From Kiritimatiellia bacterium (GTDB lineage Bacteria > Verrucomicrobiota > Kiritimatiellia > JAAZAB01): a stretch of 64,000 nt of DNA. The notes beneath the pieces are model-generated. The model ran no database searches. It was given only the letters and a program-made list of their open reading frames with translations, and was not told where the DNA came from. Below are positions 35,785 through 43,807 of this stretch, piece after piece. The DNA is taken from assembly GCA_028718125.1 (NCBI GenBank), contig JAQUMN010000012.1, forward strand, positions 1-64,000, given 5' to 3'. Position numbers and translations under genes: made by a program. How positions within the stretch are numbered: the stretch's first letter is position 1; each line of letters opens with the position of its first letter.

Positions 35785-37296
35785 ATGAGCGCCAAAGACA
35801 CGCTTTTAGGCATAGACTTCGGAACCGGCGGCTGCAAAATAACCCTGATTGATGCGGCGGGCCGGGTATTGGACAGCCGTTCCGGAGAATATCCGACGAT
35901 GCATCCCAATCCGGGCTGGGGCGAACAGAACCCTGCCGACTGGCACACAGTCATGTGCCGGCTGTTGCGCGACATGCCGCCACTGCTGCGCGGCAGGATT
36001 GCGGCGCTGGCGCTGGACAGTTACAGTCACGGAGCAGTGCTGCTGGACGAAGAATTTAACGTGATCCGTCCGACCATCATCTGGACCGACCAGCGAAGCG
36101 TGAAAGAATGCGAGTATCTGCGCAACCACCATTTCGACCTGATTTTCCGGACGGCCTACCAGGCCCCGACGCCAACCTGGACGCTTCCCCAGATGCTCTG
36201 GCTTAAAAACAATGAACCGGAGAACTTCCGGCGCATTCGGCATGTATCCTTCGTCAAGGACTATATTCGTTTCCTCCTGACTGGCGCGATGGCCTGCGAC
36301 AGCATCGAGGCCCAGGGAACATTGTTTTGGGATATGCCGAAAAAACGCTGGTCTTCGGAACTTTGCGCGCTTGCCGGACTGCCGGTCAAGACGCTGCCGC
36401 ACATCGGCAATCCGACCGCGATGGCCGGGAAAATCACTGCGGAAGCGGCGTCGGCGACCGGCCTGTCGGAAGGCACGCCGGTGGTGATGGGCGCAAGCGA
36501 TTCGGCCGTGGAAGATTACGCCGCCGGGGCGATAGAGCCGGGCCAATGCATTTTAAAGCTGGCTACCGCCGGGAATGTCAACGTCATGACTGCCGAAGCT
36601 CACCCGCACCCGGAAACGCTTACTTATTCCCATGTGGTTCCCGGCATGTGGTACTCGGTTGCCGCGACCAACGCGGCGGCGATCTGCCAGCGCTGGTTCC
36701 GGGATAATTTCTGCGGCATGGAGGTGGAACAGGCGAAACGCGAAAACATCAATGCTTATGAATTGATCGGCCGTGAAGCGGAGTCCGTCCCCGTCGGCGC
36801 CAACGGCGTCTTTTTCCATCCATATTTAATGGGCGAACGTTCGCCCTACTGGGATCCGAATCTTCGCGGCAGTTTTACCGGGATGAGCATGGGAAACACC
36901 CGGGCTGATTTGTCCCGGTCGCTGCTGGAAGGCGTGGCCTTTTCACTGAAAGACTGTTATCGCACCATTGCAAAAATGGGCCTGGCAACGCATGAATTCA
37001 TCCTCATCGGCGGCGGCGCCAAAAGCGATTTGTGGAGCCGGATCGTCTGCGATGTGTTCGGTAAAAAGCTGGTTCGTCCCGCAGCCTGCGACGCTTCCTT
37101 CGGCGCGGCCCTGCTTGCCGGGGTCGGCCTGGGCATTTTTGACAATGAAAGAGATGCCGTGGCCAAATGCGTGAAAATAAAGGATGCGCTGGCTCCGGAT
37201 GAACGTAATCACGCAACATACGAAAAGTTATTTCAAACCTATCTCAGGATTCATGATTCATTGAGCGATATCTATAAAAGCATCGCAATTGTTTAA
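35785..37296 (+). CDS. FGGY-family carbohydrate kinase (xylulokinase-like)
   Basis: 503 residues, 8 bases after iolB. N-terminal ATP-binding phosphate loop LLGIDFGTGGCKITLID; second domain GASDSAVEDYAAGAIEPGQC with the probable catalytic Asp; then GVFFHPYLMGERSPYWDPNL and ILIGGGAKSDLWSRIVCDVF, the FGGY signature region. It closely follows XylB-type kinases that phosphorylate ketoses such as xylulose, but specificity cannot be deduced. A second kinase (34015) is in the same operon, suggesting two phosphorylated intermediates or two branches. Its stop overlaps the next possible start by one base. Confidence 0.9.
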   Translation: MSAKDTLLGIDFGTGGCKITLIDAAGRVLDSRSGEYPTMHPNPGWGEQNPADWHTVMCRLLRDMPPLLRGRIAALALDSYSHGAVLLDEEFNVIRPTIIWTDQRSVKECEYLRNHHFDLIFRTAYQAPTPTWTLPQMLWLKNNEPENFRRIRHVSFVKDYIRFLLTGAMACDSIEAQGTLFWDMPKKRWSSELCALAGLPVKTLPHIGNPTAMAGKITAEAASATGLSEGTPVVMGASDSAVEDYAAGAIEPGQCILKLATAGNVNVMTAEAHPHPETLTYSHVVPGMWYSVAATNAAAICQRWFRDNFCGMEVEQAKRENINAYELIGREAESVPVGANGVFFHPYLMGERSPYWDPNLRGSFTGMSMGNTRADLSRSLLEGVAFSLKDCYRTIAKMGLATHEFILIGGGAKSDLWSRIVCDVFGKKLVRPAACDASFGAALLAGVGLGIFDNERDAVAKCVKIKDALAPDERNHATYEKLFQTYLRIHDSLSDIYKSIAIV

Positions 37297-37316
37297 TGGC
37301 GAATTATGAGGAAATT

Positions 37317-38759
37317 ATGATGATCTCCAAAGATAATTACATGTATGCCATGATTCGCAGCGAGCTGGCCTGGGTGCTTGGTGAAGAAAATGTCAGTTCC
37401 GATGATTCGGAACGGCTGGGACATTCCATCGATTATTACTGGATTCCTGAAATGTGGCATGATCGCGGCAAAACGCCGCCCGCGCCGGATTTTATCGTCC
37501 ATCCCGGCTCAGCCGGGGAAGTTGCCGGTGTCCTGCAAATTGCCAACAAGCATAAAATTCCCGTAATTCCATGGGGCGGCGGTTCGGGTTCGCAGGGCGG
37601 GGCTTTGCCCATCTACGGAGGAATAGCCCTGGACACGAAACGCATGAATCACGTCCTGAACATTGACGTAAAATCACTGACCGTGACTGCGGAAACCGGG
37701 ATCAACACCCAGCATCTTGAATGGGCGGTGCAGAAGGCCGGTTATTCCACAATGCATTTTCCGGCTTCGATTGCCTGCGCAACGCTGGGCGGTTTCCTCG
37801 CGCACCGGGGGACGGGCGTCCTTTCCACAAAATACGGGAAGATCGAGGATATGACCATGGCGCTTGAAGTAGTAACGCCGACGGGGGAGATCATCAATAC
37901 CCTGCCGGTGCCGCGGCACGCTTCAGGGCCCGATCTTACCCAGATGTTTCTTGGCAGTGAAGGCACGCTCGGCGTTATGACCAAGGCGACATTGAAGATT
38001 CATCCCGTGCCCGAAGCAAGGAAATTTCACGCCTTCCTGTTCAAGGACATGCACGCCGCCCTGGCGGCCGGCGCCAAGATCATGACCAGCCGTCTGCGCC
38101 CCTGCGTGATAAGGGTTTATGACGAGGCGGAAACCGCGAAGCTGATTAAGCGCGTTCTGGGAATAGACAAAAAAGGAGCGTATCTTGTTTGTGGCTTTGA
38201 TGGTCCCCTGAAAATGGTTGAGCTTGAAATCCAGCTGGCCTGCGCCATCTGTCGGCGTGAAAATTCCGAGGATTTGGGCGCGGAAATGGGACAATCCTGG
38301 TGGGATAATCGATACAAATTCTTTTACCCGCCTTACACGTTCCAGCTGCCCCAGGCGTTCGGCACACTTGATACCGTGGCAACTTTCGCCAACATCGAAA
38401 ATGTATACTGGGCGATGAAAAAAACCGTTGCCGGGAACTTCCCGCAGGCAACGTTTATCGGGCATTTTTCACACTGGTACGAATGGGGCTGCATGCTCTA
38501 TGCCCGCTTTATTATCGATGCTCCGCCGGAGGACCCGCTTGCGGCCGCCGCGCTGTATAATAAAATCTGGGATATGGCCATCCGCGCGGCCATCAAGGAA
38601 GGCGGAGTCATCAACGAGCATCATGGGGTGGGCCTAAAACTCGGGCGCATGATGAAAGACCTTTATGGGCCGGCCTTTAAAGTGCTGGCCGGAATTAAAG
38701 CATCGCTCGATCCGAACAATATCATGAATCCCGGCAAAATGGGTTTCGAGGGGATATAA
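37317..38759 (+). CDS. GlcD-like FAD-linked oxidase
   Basis: About 480 residues from ATG at 37317 (after GAGG at 37308); ATG at 37296 is also in frame. The FAD-binding PCMH (VAO) fold is clear: PDFIVHPGSAGEVAGVLQIA, VIPWGGGSGSQGGALP, TAETGINTQHLEWAVQKAGY, ATLGGFLAHRGTGVLSTKYG and LFLGSEGTLGV-like MFLGSEGTLGVMTKA. The C-terminal oxidase domain ends INEHHGVGLKLGRMM and LDPNNIMNPGKM, as in glycolate or D-lactate dehydrogenases and alkyl-DHAP synthase. Paired with the Fe-S gene downstream, it should oxidise a 2-hydroxy acid and pass electrons onward. The substrate is unknown. Confidence 0.88.
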   Translation: MMISKDNYMYAMIRSELAWVLGEENVSSDDSERLGHSIDYYWIPEMWHDRGKTPPAPDFIVHPGSAGEVAGVLQIANKHKIPVIPWGGGSGSQGGALPIYGGIALDTKRMNHVLNIDVKSLTVTAETGINTQHLEWAVQKAGYSTMHFPASIACATLGGFLAHRGTGVLSTKYGKIEDMTMALEVVTPTGEIINTLPVPRHASGPDLTQMFLGSEGTLGVMTKATLKIHPVPEARKFHAFLFKDMHAALAAGAKIMTSRLRPCVIRVYDEAETAKLIKRVLGIDKKGAYLVCGFDGPLKMVELEIQLACAICRRENSEDLGAEMGQSWWDNRYKFFYPPYTFQLPQAFGTLDTVATFANIENVYWAMKKTVAGNFPQATFIGHFSHWYEWGCMLYARFIIDAPPEDPLAAAALYNKIWDMAIRAAIKEGGVINEHHGVGLKLGRMMKDLYGPAFKVLAGIKASLDPNNIMNPGKMGFEGI

Positions 38760-38761
38760 AA

Positions 38762-39901
38762 ATGAATATGCTTAAATATAAAGATGTTATAAATGCCTGC
38801 CGGTTTTGTTTCATGTGCCGCCATCTGGATACGGTCGGCAACGTTACTTTCAAGGAAGCCGATACCCCGCGCGGCCGGGCGCTGATCCTTGACAAGATTT
38901 GCATGTACCGGAAAAATCTGAAGAATCCCGACTTTGTCGATACGATTTATAAATGCGCGCTGAGCGCCGCCTGCCGTCATCATTGCGTCAGCCATTACGA
39001 TGAAACCGGATTGGTCCTGGCGGCGCGGCGCGACATTACGGCTGCCGGGTTTGAGCCGGAAAAAGTCAGGCAGTTGGCCACGGAGCTCAAGGCAAATGCC
39101 GGCGTCGAACTGGCCGGCGGTTCCGGCGAAATAATTTATTATGTCGATTCCTATAGCGCGGCCAAACAGCCGGAGATTGCGGAAGCGTTCAGGCTTGTTT
39201 TAGCCGCAGCCGGCGTTAGCTGCCGGATATTGACCGGCGACAGCGGCAAGGCGCTGCTGACCCTGGGGTATCGCGATCCGGCCAAGGCAGTTGCCGTAAA
39301 GTTGCGTGATGCCGTCGCAGAATCCGGATGTAACATCCTGGTAACGTCCTGTCCGGCGAGTTTGGACGCCTTCAAAAACGATTACCCGGAGCTGGGTGTT
39401 GCGTTTGACGCCGATATCCGCATCCTGCACACCGCCGAGTTCATGCTTGAGCTGTTGGAGCATGGCAAATTGAAGGCCGGACACAATAAAAAGGACAAAG
39501 TCTGTTATTTGGCCAGCGATTTTCTTAAGAATTACAATCAACTCGGCGAAATTCCGCTCAAGCTTCTTCAAAAAATCGGGGCGCAAACCGCCGAGTTTGG
39601 AACAAATCGCGAGGAATCCTATGCCGCCGGCGAAGGGGCCGTGGTTTATGATCGCCTCCAGCCGAAAATATTAAAATTGCTTTGCAACCGGATCGCCAGC
39701 CTGGCGGATTCCCCGGCTACCGATATCCTGCTGACAGTGTCGCCTTATACGAAGTATGCGCTGGCGACGTTCAGCGAAAAAAAGTTGAACGTGATTTCGC
39801 TGGAAGAATTCGTGGCGGAACGCATAACAACCTTGGCGCCGCGCCTGAAAACAACGGCGATACGGGCGCGTCAACGTAAGAGGAGAGCCAGGAACGCATG
39901 A
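38762..39901 (+). CDS. Fe-S subunit of the GlcD-type oxidase
   Basis: 379 residues, 2 bases after the oxidase gene. The N-terminus has NACRFCFMCRHLDTVGN, giving C-x2-C-x2-C, then TPRGRAL and, about 40 residues on, KCALSAACRHHC. This is the two-cluster 4Fe-4S pattern of GlcF/HdrD-like partners, though the first motif shows no fourth Cys followed by Pro. A CCG-like segment (VTSCPASLDAFKNDYPELG) lies in the middle. It probably receives electrons from the FAD subunit and hands them to the quinone pool. The 3' end overlaps the next gene by 4 bases (ATGA). Confidence 0.82.
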   Translation: MNMLKYKDVINACRFCFMCRHLDTVGNVTFKEADTPRGRALILDKICMYRKNLKNPDFVDTIYKCALSAACRHHCVSHYDETGLVLAARRDITAAGFEPEKVRQLATELKANAGVELAGGSGEIIYYVDSYSAAKQPEIAEAFRLVLAAAGVSCRILTGDSGKALLTLGYRDPAKAVAVKLRDAVAESGCNILVTSCPASLDAFKNDYPELGVAFDADIRILHTAEFMLELLEHGKLKAGHNKKDKVCYLASDFLKNYNQLGEIPLKLLQKIGAQTAEFGTNREESYAAGEGAVVYDRLQPKILKLLCNRIASLADSPATDILLTVSPYTKYALATFSEKKLNVISLEEFVAERITTLAPRLKTTAIRARQRKRRARNA

Positions 39902-40671
39902 AATGGATTGACGTCCGGGACTACGCGGCCATGAGCGCTTTGGCGGCGGAGCGCATCTTCGAAGTTATCACCGCGAAGGCGCAGGCCGGGAAGCCGGTGA
40001 ATATCGGGCTGGCCACCGGGAATACGATGATCAGGACTTATGCCGTCCTCGCGGCGCTGCTCAACCAAAGCGGGACCAACCTGTCAGGACTGACAACCTT
40101 CAATCTCGACGAATACGTCGGCGCTGACGGCCGCAACGTGGAAGAATCGCATCCGCTCAGTTACCGTGCATATATGCGCGAAAAACTTATCGACAAATTG
40201 AATCCGGCGCTTGGGCTTCGCCCGGACAAAATCATGTTTCCCGATGCCGTTAACGCGGCTGGATATGACAGAGCGATCGCGGCTGCCGGCGGCATCGATT
40301 TTCAGCTTCTGGGCCTAGGTTTTAACGGGCACATCGCTTTTAACGAGCCGATGACGGAGTTGGCGATAACGGCAAATGAATTTTGCGGACTTCCTTCAAG
40401 GGTGGTGAATTTGGAAAAGCGCACGTTGGAAACGAATGCGTCCCTGACGGCGGGGAATGACCTCGCCCTTGTCCCGACCAAGGCGGCAACCATGGGAATG
40501 AGTTCAATCCTGCGCGCCCGGGAAATAATGCTCCTGGCCTGTTTTGCCGAGCAAGCGGCGCCGCTGCGCAGGATACAAACCGGGCGGATCACTCCCGAAA
40601 TTCCGGCTTCATGTCTGTGGAAACATCCCGCCAGCACAATCGTCTACACATCGGATAAAATCAAAATCTAA
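39898..40671 (+). CDS. NagB-like glucosamine-6-phosphate deaminase/isomerase family protein
   Basis: 257 residues, translationally coupled to the previous gene through ATGA. Motifs: NIGLATGNTMIRTYAVL, TTFNLDEYVG (Asp-Glu of the active site), LLGLGFNGHIAFNEPM (base-catalyst region; Asp of DGH is Asn here, as in some Gram-positive NagB), and TKAATMGMSSIL. These enzymes open the sugar ring, then isomerise and deaminate glucosamine 6-phosphate. A deaminase in an operon with two kinases and a dehydrogenase suggests an amino-sugar or aminocyclitol substrate, but 6-phosphogluconolactonase-like activity is also possible. Confidence 0.85.
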   Translation: MKWIDVRDYAAMSALAAERIFEVITAKAQAGKPVNIGLATGNTMIRTYAVLAALLNQSGTNLSGLTTFNLDEYVGADGRNVEESHPLSYRAYMREKLIDKLNPALGLRPDKIMFPDAVNAAGYDRAIAAAGGIDFQLLGLGFNGHIAFNEPMTELAITANEFCGLPSRVVNLEKRTLETNASLTAGNDLALVPTKAATMGMSSILRAREIMLLACFAEQAAPLRRIQTGRITPEIPASCLWKHPASTIVYTSDKIKI

Positions 40672-40689
40672 ACGAACAAGGGCGCAATC

Positions 40690-41535
40690 ATGGCTTCGAC
40701 ATTGCTGATCGGTTACGACGTGGAACGAATTCCCGGCCGGGTTCCCGGCGAAAAATGGGTGGGCCTGAAAGTGCGGGAGGATTCAGTTTCCGTCTTTCTG
40801 AAAAAAATAGCGAGCGTTCACCGGGAATTCAAGGTGCCCGCCACAATCTTCATTGTCGGGCAATGCATTGAGGGGCATTTGCGGGAGCTTGAGGCCTGCC
40901 TGGCGTCGGGCCTGTTCGAATTGGCCCAGCATACCCAGGCGCATTTCCCCCTGAAAACTATCGTGGAGGAAACCGGCAGCAGGATTTATTTGCGGGGCTT
41001 GGACTTTGGGCGCATTGAAGAGCAAATTGCCAAGCCGGCGGAGCTCTTAAAAAAGTATTTCGGCGTCGAGTGCAAGGGGTTGACCGCCCCTTATACGTAT
41101 TACCGCGGATTGTCCGACCGGCCGGACATTCTTGAAATTGTTGCCAGGCACGGCATTGTCTACACGCGTTCCTATGGCCGCAACGGCCAGGATTATTTCC
41201 CGCTCGGTTGGGATGTCCAGCCGTTCTTTTATGACCGGCAGGGGTTCCCCGATCTGCTTGAGATCCCGGTGCAGGGCTGGCTGGATGCGCAATGGCGGCA
41301 TGACCATGGGTGGGAGAAACTGGCCGATTACCATCAATATCTCAAGGAACAGGTTGATGCCGTGGGCAAACAAGACGTCTGCTGGTCGCATCTCCAGCAT
41401 GACTGGACCAGCACGCTTTTCGACGAGAACCTCGGCTGGACCAGAAAATTTATAAAGTATGCTGCAGAAAGGATAGAGATAAAAACGCATTATGAATACT
41501 ACAAAAGCCGAAAGGCGCGGATTGAAAAACGATAA
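40690..41535 (+). CDS. Polysaccharide-deacetylase-like (NodB/CE4) protein
   Basis: 281 residues without a signal peptide. The metal-binding motif HTQAH is at residues 81-85, and LLIGYDVE at the start stands for the TFDDG strand with the catalytic Asp region. LTAPYTYYRG corresponds to the arginine-containing motif, and SHLQHDW near the end to the final active-site histidine. Members hydrolyse N- or O-acetyl (or related amide) groups. Being cytosolic and inside the operon, it likely removes an acyl or formyl group from an intracellular intermediate instead of from a cell-wall polymer. The substrate is not known. Confidence 0.75.
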   Translation: MASTLLIGYDVERIPGRVPGEKWVGLKVREDSVSVFLKKIASVHREFKVPATIFIVGQCIEGHLRELEACLASGLFELAQHTQAHFPLKTIVEETGSRIYLRGLDFGRIEEQIAKPAELLKKYFGVECKGLTAPYTYYRGLSDRPDILEIVARHGIVYTRSYGRNGQDYFPLGWDVQPFFYDRQGFPDLLEIPVQGWLDAQWRHDHGWEKLADYHQYLKEQVDAVGKQDVCWSHLQHDWTSTLFDENLGWTRKFIKYAAERIEIKTHYEYYKSRKARIEKR

Positions 41536-41536
41536 T

Positions 41537-42379
41537 ATGTTACCCGTCGGTGCTTTTGTCCGTTTTAATGACGAGCCGGACAAAATATTTAAACGGCTGC
41601 GCGCCGCCGGGTTTGCGCATTGTCAGCTGGCGGCGCCGCCCGATAGCTACATTTTCGGGCGGAACGGCCGGGTAATGACGCGTAAACTGTGCGACGCCAT
41701 CGAGGAAAACGAGATTACGGTCACCTCCGTATTTATGTCTTTCCCGGGACAGATCTGGGCCCGGGAACATGCGCACGCAACTTTGGGGTTGGTGCCGGAA
41801 GAATTTCGCGCGGAACGCATGGTGCGCGCTTGCCGTATCGGCAACTGGGCCAGGGAAATCGGCGTGGATGAAGTCGTTGCGCATGCGGGGTTTATACCGG
41901 AAGACGGCGACGGCATGCTATACAAACGATTCGTTGGCGCCATGCGCCTGCTGGCGTTGTTCCTGGGAAGCAACGGGCAGCATTTCAATTTCGAAACCGG
42001 TCAGGAAAAGGTGGATGTGTTGGGCCGAACCATTAAGGATATCGGCGCTGATAATCTCGGGATAAATTTCGATCCGGCCAATCTGCTGATATATGATATG
42101 GATAATCCGGCTTATCTGGTGGAAAAGCTCGGGCAGTACGTAATGCATGTCCATTGCAAAGACGCCGTCCGTCCCCGTCAAAAGGGCGGGTCGGGCGAGG
42201 AAGCCCGCCTGGGCGAGGGGGAAGTCGAGTTTGAAAAACTGCTCCACGATCTCTATGCCATCGGTTTTCGCGGGCCTCTGACCATTGAACGGGAAATTGC
42301 CCCGGGCCCGGAGCAGAACCGGGATATTCTGCAGGCCAGGCAGTTGATTGAGCGGATCAAGGCAAAATTAGCGCAATAA
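41537..42379 (+). CDS. Sugar-phosphate isomerase/epimerase (IolE/IolI-like TIM barrel)
   Basis: About 280 residues from ATG at 41537, one base after the deacetylase stop; an earlier start at 41492 would overlap it. The AP_endonuc_2-type barrel is visible: AGFAHCQLAAPPD, GVDEVVAHAGFIPED, HFNFETGQEK, LGINFDPANLLIYDMDNP, VMHVHCKDA and FRGPLTIEREI. His, Glu, Asp and His metal ligands are at their usual places. Relatives include inosose isomerase IolI, inosose dehydratase IolE and xylose-isomerase-like enzymes. Together with the Gfo/Idh gene downstream and iolB upstream it gives the operon an inositol-like flavour. Confidence 0.85.
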   Translation: MLPVGAFVRFNDEPDKIFKRLRAAGFAHCQLAAPPDSYIFGRNGRVMTRKLCDAIEENEITVTSVFMSFPGQIWAREHAHATLGLVPEEFRAERMVRACRIGNWAREIGVDEVVAHAGFIPEDGDGMLYKRFVGAMRLLALFLGSNGQHFNFETGQEKVDVLGRTIKDIGADNLGINFDPANLLIYDMDNPAYLVEKLGQYVMHVHCKDAVRPRQKGGSGEEARLGEGEVEFEKLLHDLYAIGFRGPLTIEREIAPGPEQNRDILQARQLIERIKAKLAQ

Positions 42380-42403
42380 ATTATTCTGCGGGAGTATAGG
42401 AAG

Positions 42404-43381
42404 ATGATTTATCTTGGAATTATCGGTGCCGGGCGCATGGGCAATGCGCACGCGAAGGAACTGGCCCAGATCGAAGGGGTGAAGATCGCCGGCGTTTACG
42501 ACATCAAGCTGGAAGCGGCGCAGGCGATGCAGGCACAGCATGGCGCAAATATTTACCGTTCGGCTTCAGCATTGGCGGCGGTTCCGGAAATCAGCGGCAT
42601 CCTGATTTGTTCGCCGACCTATTGCCACCTCGAAGGCATTAAGGCCGCAGCAAAGGCGCAAAAAGCGATTTTCTGCGAAAAACCGCTGTGCCGGACAAAG
42701 GCTGAAATCAGGGAAATATCAAATCTCGCCGGGAAGTCGCCGCCAGCTTTTATGGTCGGATTCGTCCGGCGCCACATGGCCAAGTCAAAAAAACTCAAGG
42801 AAATCCTGGAGAGTGGTACGCTCGGCCGAATTCGCTTCTGTAATGTCGATCTGCCGTTCGGGGGATATCGGCGTATGCCGGGCGATTGGTTTGCCGATTT
42901 TAATCTGTGCGGCGGAGTGATTCTGGACATGCTGGCGCATCATATTGACCTGGCCAATTGGTTTTTTGGCGCGCCGGAGCGCGTTTATGCCGCCGGTTTG
43001 TTGATGGATGCATCTCAACCGGAACCGGCGGACTATGTTGCGGCGGTAGTGACTTACCGGGACAACATTATCGTTAACCTGATGTGCAACTGGCAACGTT
43101 TCGGGCGCAGCAGTGAAATGATGGAAATCTACGGCGATAACGGGGCGGTCGTCATGGATGGCAGCGATAATCTTGCCTATTATCCTAAAGGAAAAGCAAA
43201 GCAATCAATTCCGACTGCAGGGGTATCGGGGCCCCAGCAACAGATGCAAAGTTTTGTTGCCGCAGCGCGAGGAACTAACGCCTGCCCGGTAACGTTGGCC
43301 GATGGCATAAGCAGTTTGCTGGTCGGATTGGCGATGATCGATTCGGTTAATACGCAAAACGTGGTAGCAATGCGTTCTTGA
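42404..43381 (+). CDS. Gfo/Idh/MocA-family dehydrogenase, inositol dehydrogenase-like
   Basis: 325 residues; AGGAAG lies just before the ATG. The N-terminal Rossmann fold has LGIIGAGRMGNAHAKEL (GxGxxG) and AIFCEKPLCRTKAEI (EKP, with the catalytic Lys). GGVILDMLAHHIDLANWFFG supplies the usual D..HHID active-site segment. It oxidises or epimerises a hydroxyl of a cyclitol or pyranose with NAD(H); inositol 2-dehydrogenase IolG is a well-known relative. It is the last gene of the operon; 22 bases after its stop the tilS-like remnant begins. Confidence 0.88.
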   Translation: MIYLGIIGAGRMGNAHAKELAQIEGVKIAGVYDIKLEAAQAMQAQHGANIYRSASALAAVPEISGILICSPTYCHLEGIKAAAKAQKAIFCEKPLCRTKAEIREISNLAGKSPPAFMVGFVRRHMAKSKKLKEILESGTLGRIRFCNVDLPFGGYRRMPGDWFADFNLCGGVILDMLAHHIDLANWFFGAPERVYAAGLLMDASQPEPADYVAAVVTYRDNIIVNLMCNWQRFGRSSEMMEIYGDNGAVVMDGSDNLAYYPKGKAKQSIPTAGVSGPQQQMQSFVAAARGTNACPVTLADGISSLLVGLAMIDSVNTQNVVAMRS

Positions 43382-43402
43382 TGAAAGCGGCAATTAGCAT
43401 TG

Positions 43403-43552
43403 ACCGGCTGCCATGCGGAAAAACTGCGGGACATCTTCGGTGACGGCAAGGTGTCCCCAACCTTGCGGCATAGCCATGGATTGGCTCAGGGCTGCGTCAT
43501 CCACGCCGAAACCAGCGGCGTCGCAGTCCCGATACCCGCCCACGCGGCGTGA
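43403..43552 (+). pseudogene. Second copy of the tilS 3' end (remnant)
   Basis: Bases 43421-43471 match tilS bases 32909-32959 over 51 positions without a gap (44 identical by my count). Translated, the stretch reads KLRDIFGDGKVSPTLRH, against KLQDIFSDGKVPPGLRH in TilS. It is in frame from ~43403 to a TGA at 43552, but the last ~40 TilS residues are replaced by repeat family B. The upstream 430 codons are absent, so there is no function. Confidence 0.8.
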
Positions 43553-43670
43553 TCGCTCCGCCCTCCAATATCGCGAAAGAATTGGCATTCGCGGAGGGGC
43601 TGCCTGCCCGCCATAGTCCGGCAGTTGCCGGACGACGGCGGAAGCTTCCGCAAGACCGTTCTTGACGCAG
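43487..43670. repeat. Interspersed repeat family B, copy 2
   Basis: Same landmarks as 20635-20791 (CAGGGCTG, ACCAGCGGCGTCGCAG, CGCTCCGCCCTCCAATATCG, TCCGGCAGTTGCCGGA, AGACCGTTCTTGACGCA), with about 27 extra bases after GTCGCAG. It interrupts the duplicated tilS tail. Nothing coding is evident in the rest of 43553-43807 apart from the short duplicated segment at 43688-43728. Confidence 0.75.
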
Positions 43671-43687
43671 CCTTGGGATTGGCTCTT

Positions 43688-43728
43688 CCCCGCACAATTT
43701 CAACTTGCTGTTCAAGGCAATAGAGGGG
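43688..43728 (+). repeat. Duplicate of the sequence downstream of tilS
   Basis: Matches 33099-33139, just past the tilS stop, at about 35 of 41 positions (shared core CTTGCTGTTCAAGGCAAT). Together with the tilS-tail remnant it shows that tilS end plus downstream DNA occur on both sides of the ten-gene operon. Confidence 0.75.
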
Positions 43729-43807
43729 TAATATTACTTTTCGTTTCAAGGGGAAGAAACAGATGCTTTTCAACCTGTAAGTCATCTATCAAAAAGGAGT
43801 TGCGCGG

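Noticed and set aside
34015-37296. Sulfoquinovose (sulfo-EMP) pathway, because the kinase resembles YihV
   Set aside because: No sulfoquinovosidase, sulfofructose aldolase or sulfolactaldehyde enzyme is present, and IolB does not belong to that pathway.
43487-43670. Insertion sequence at the right end of the operon
   Set aside because: There is no transposase frame or terminal inverted repeat; it is a short non-coding repeat.
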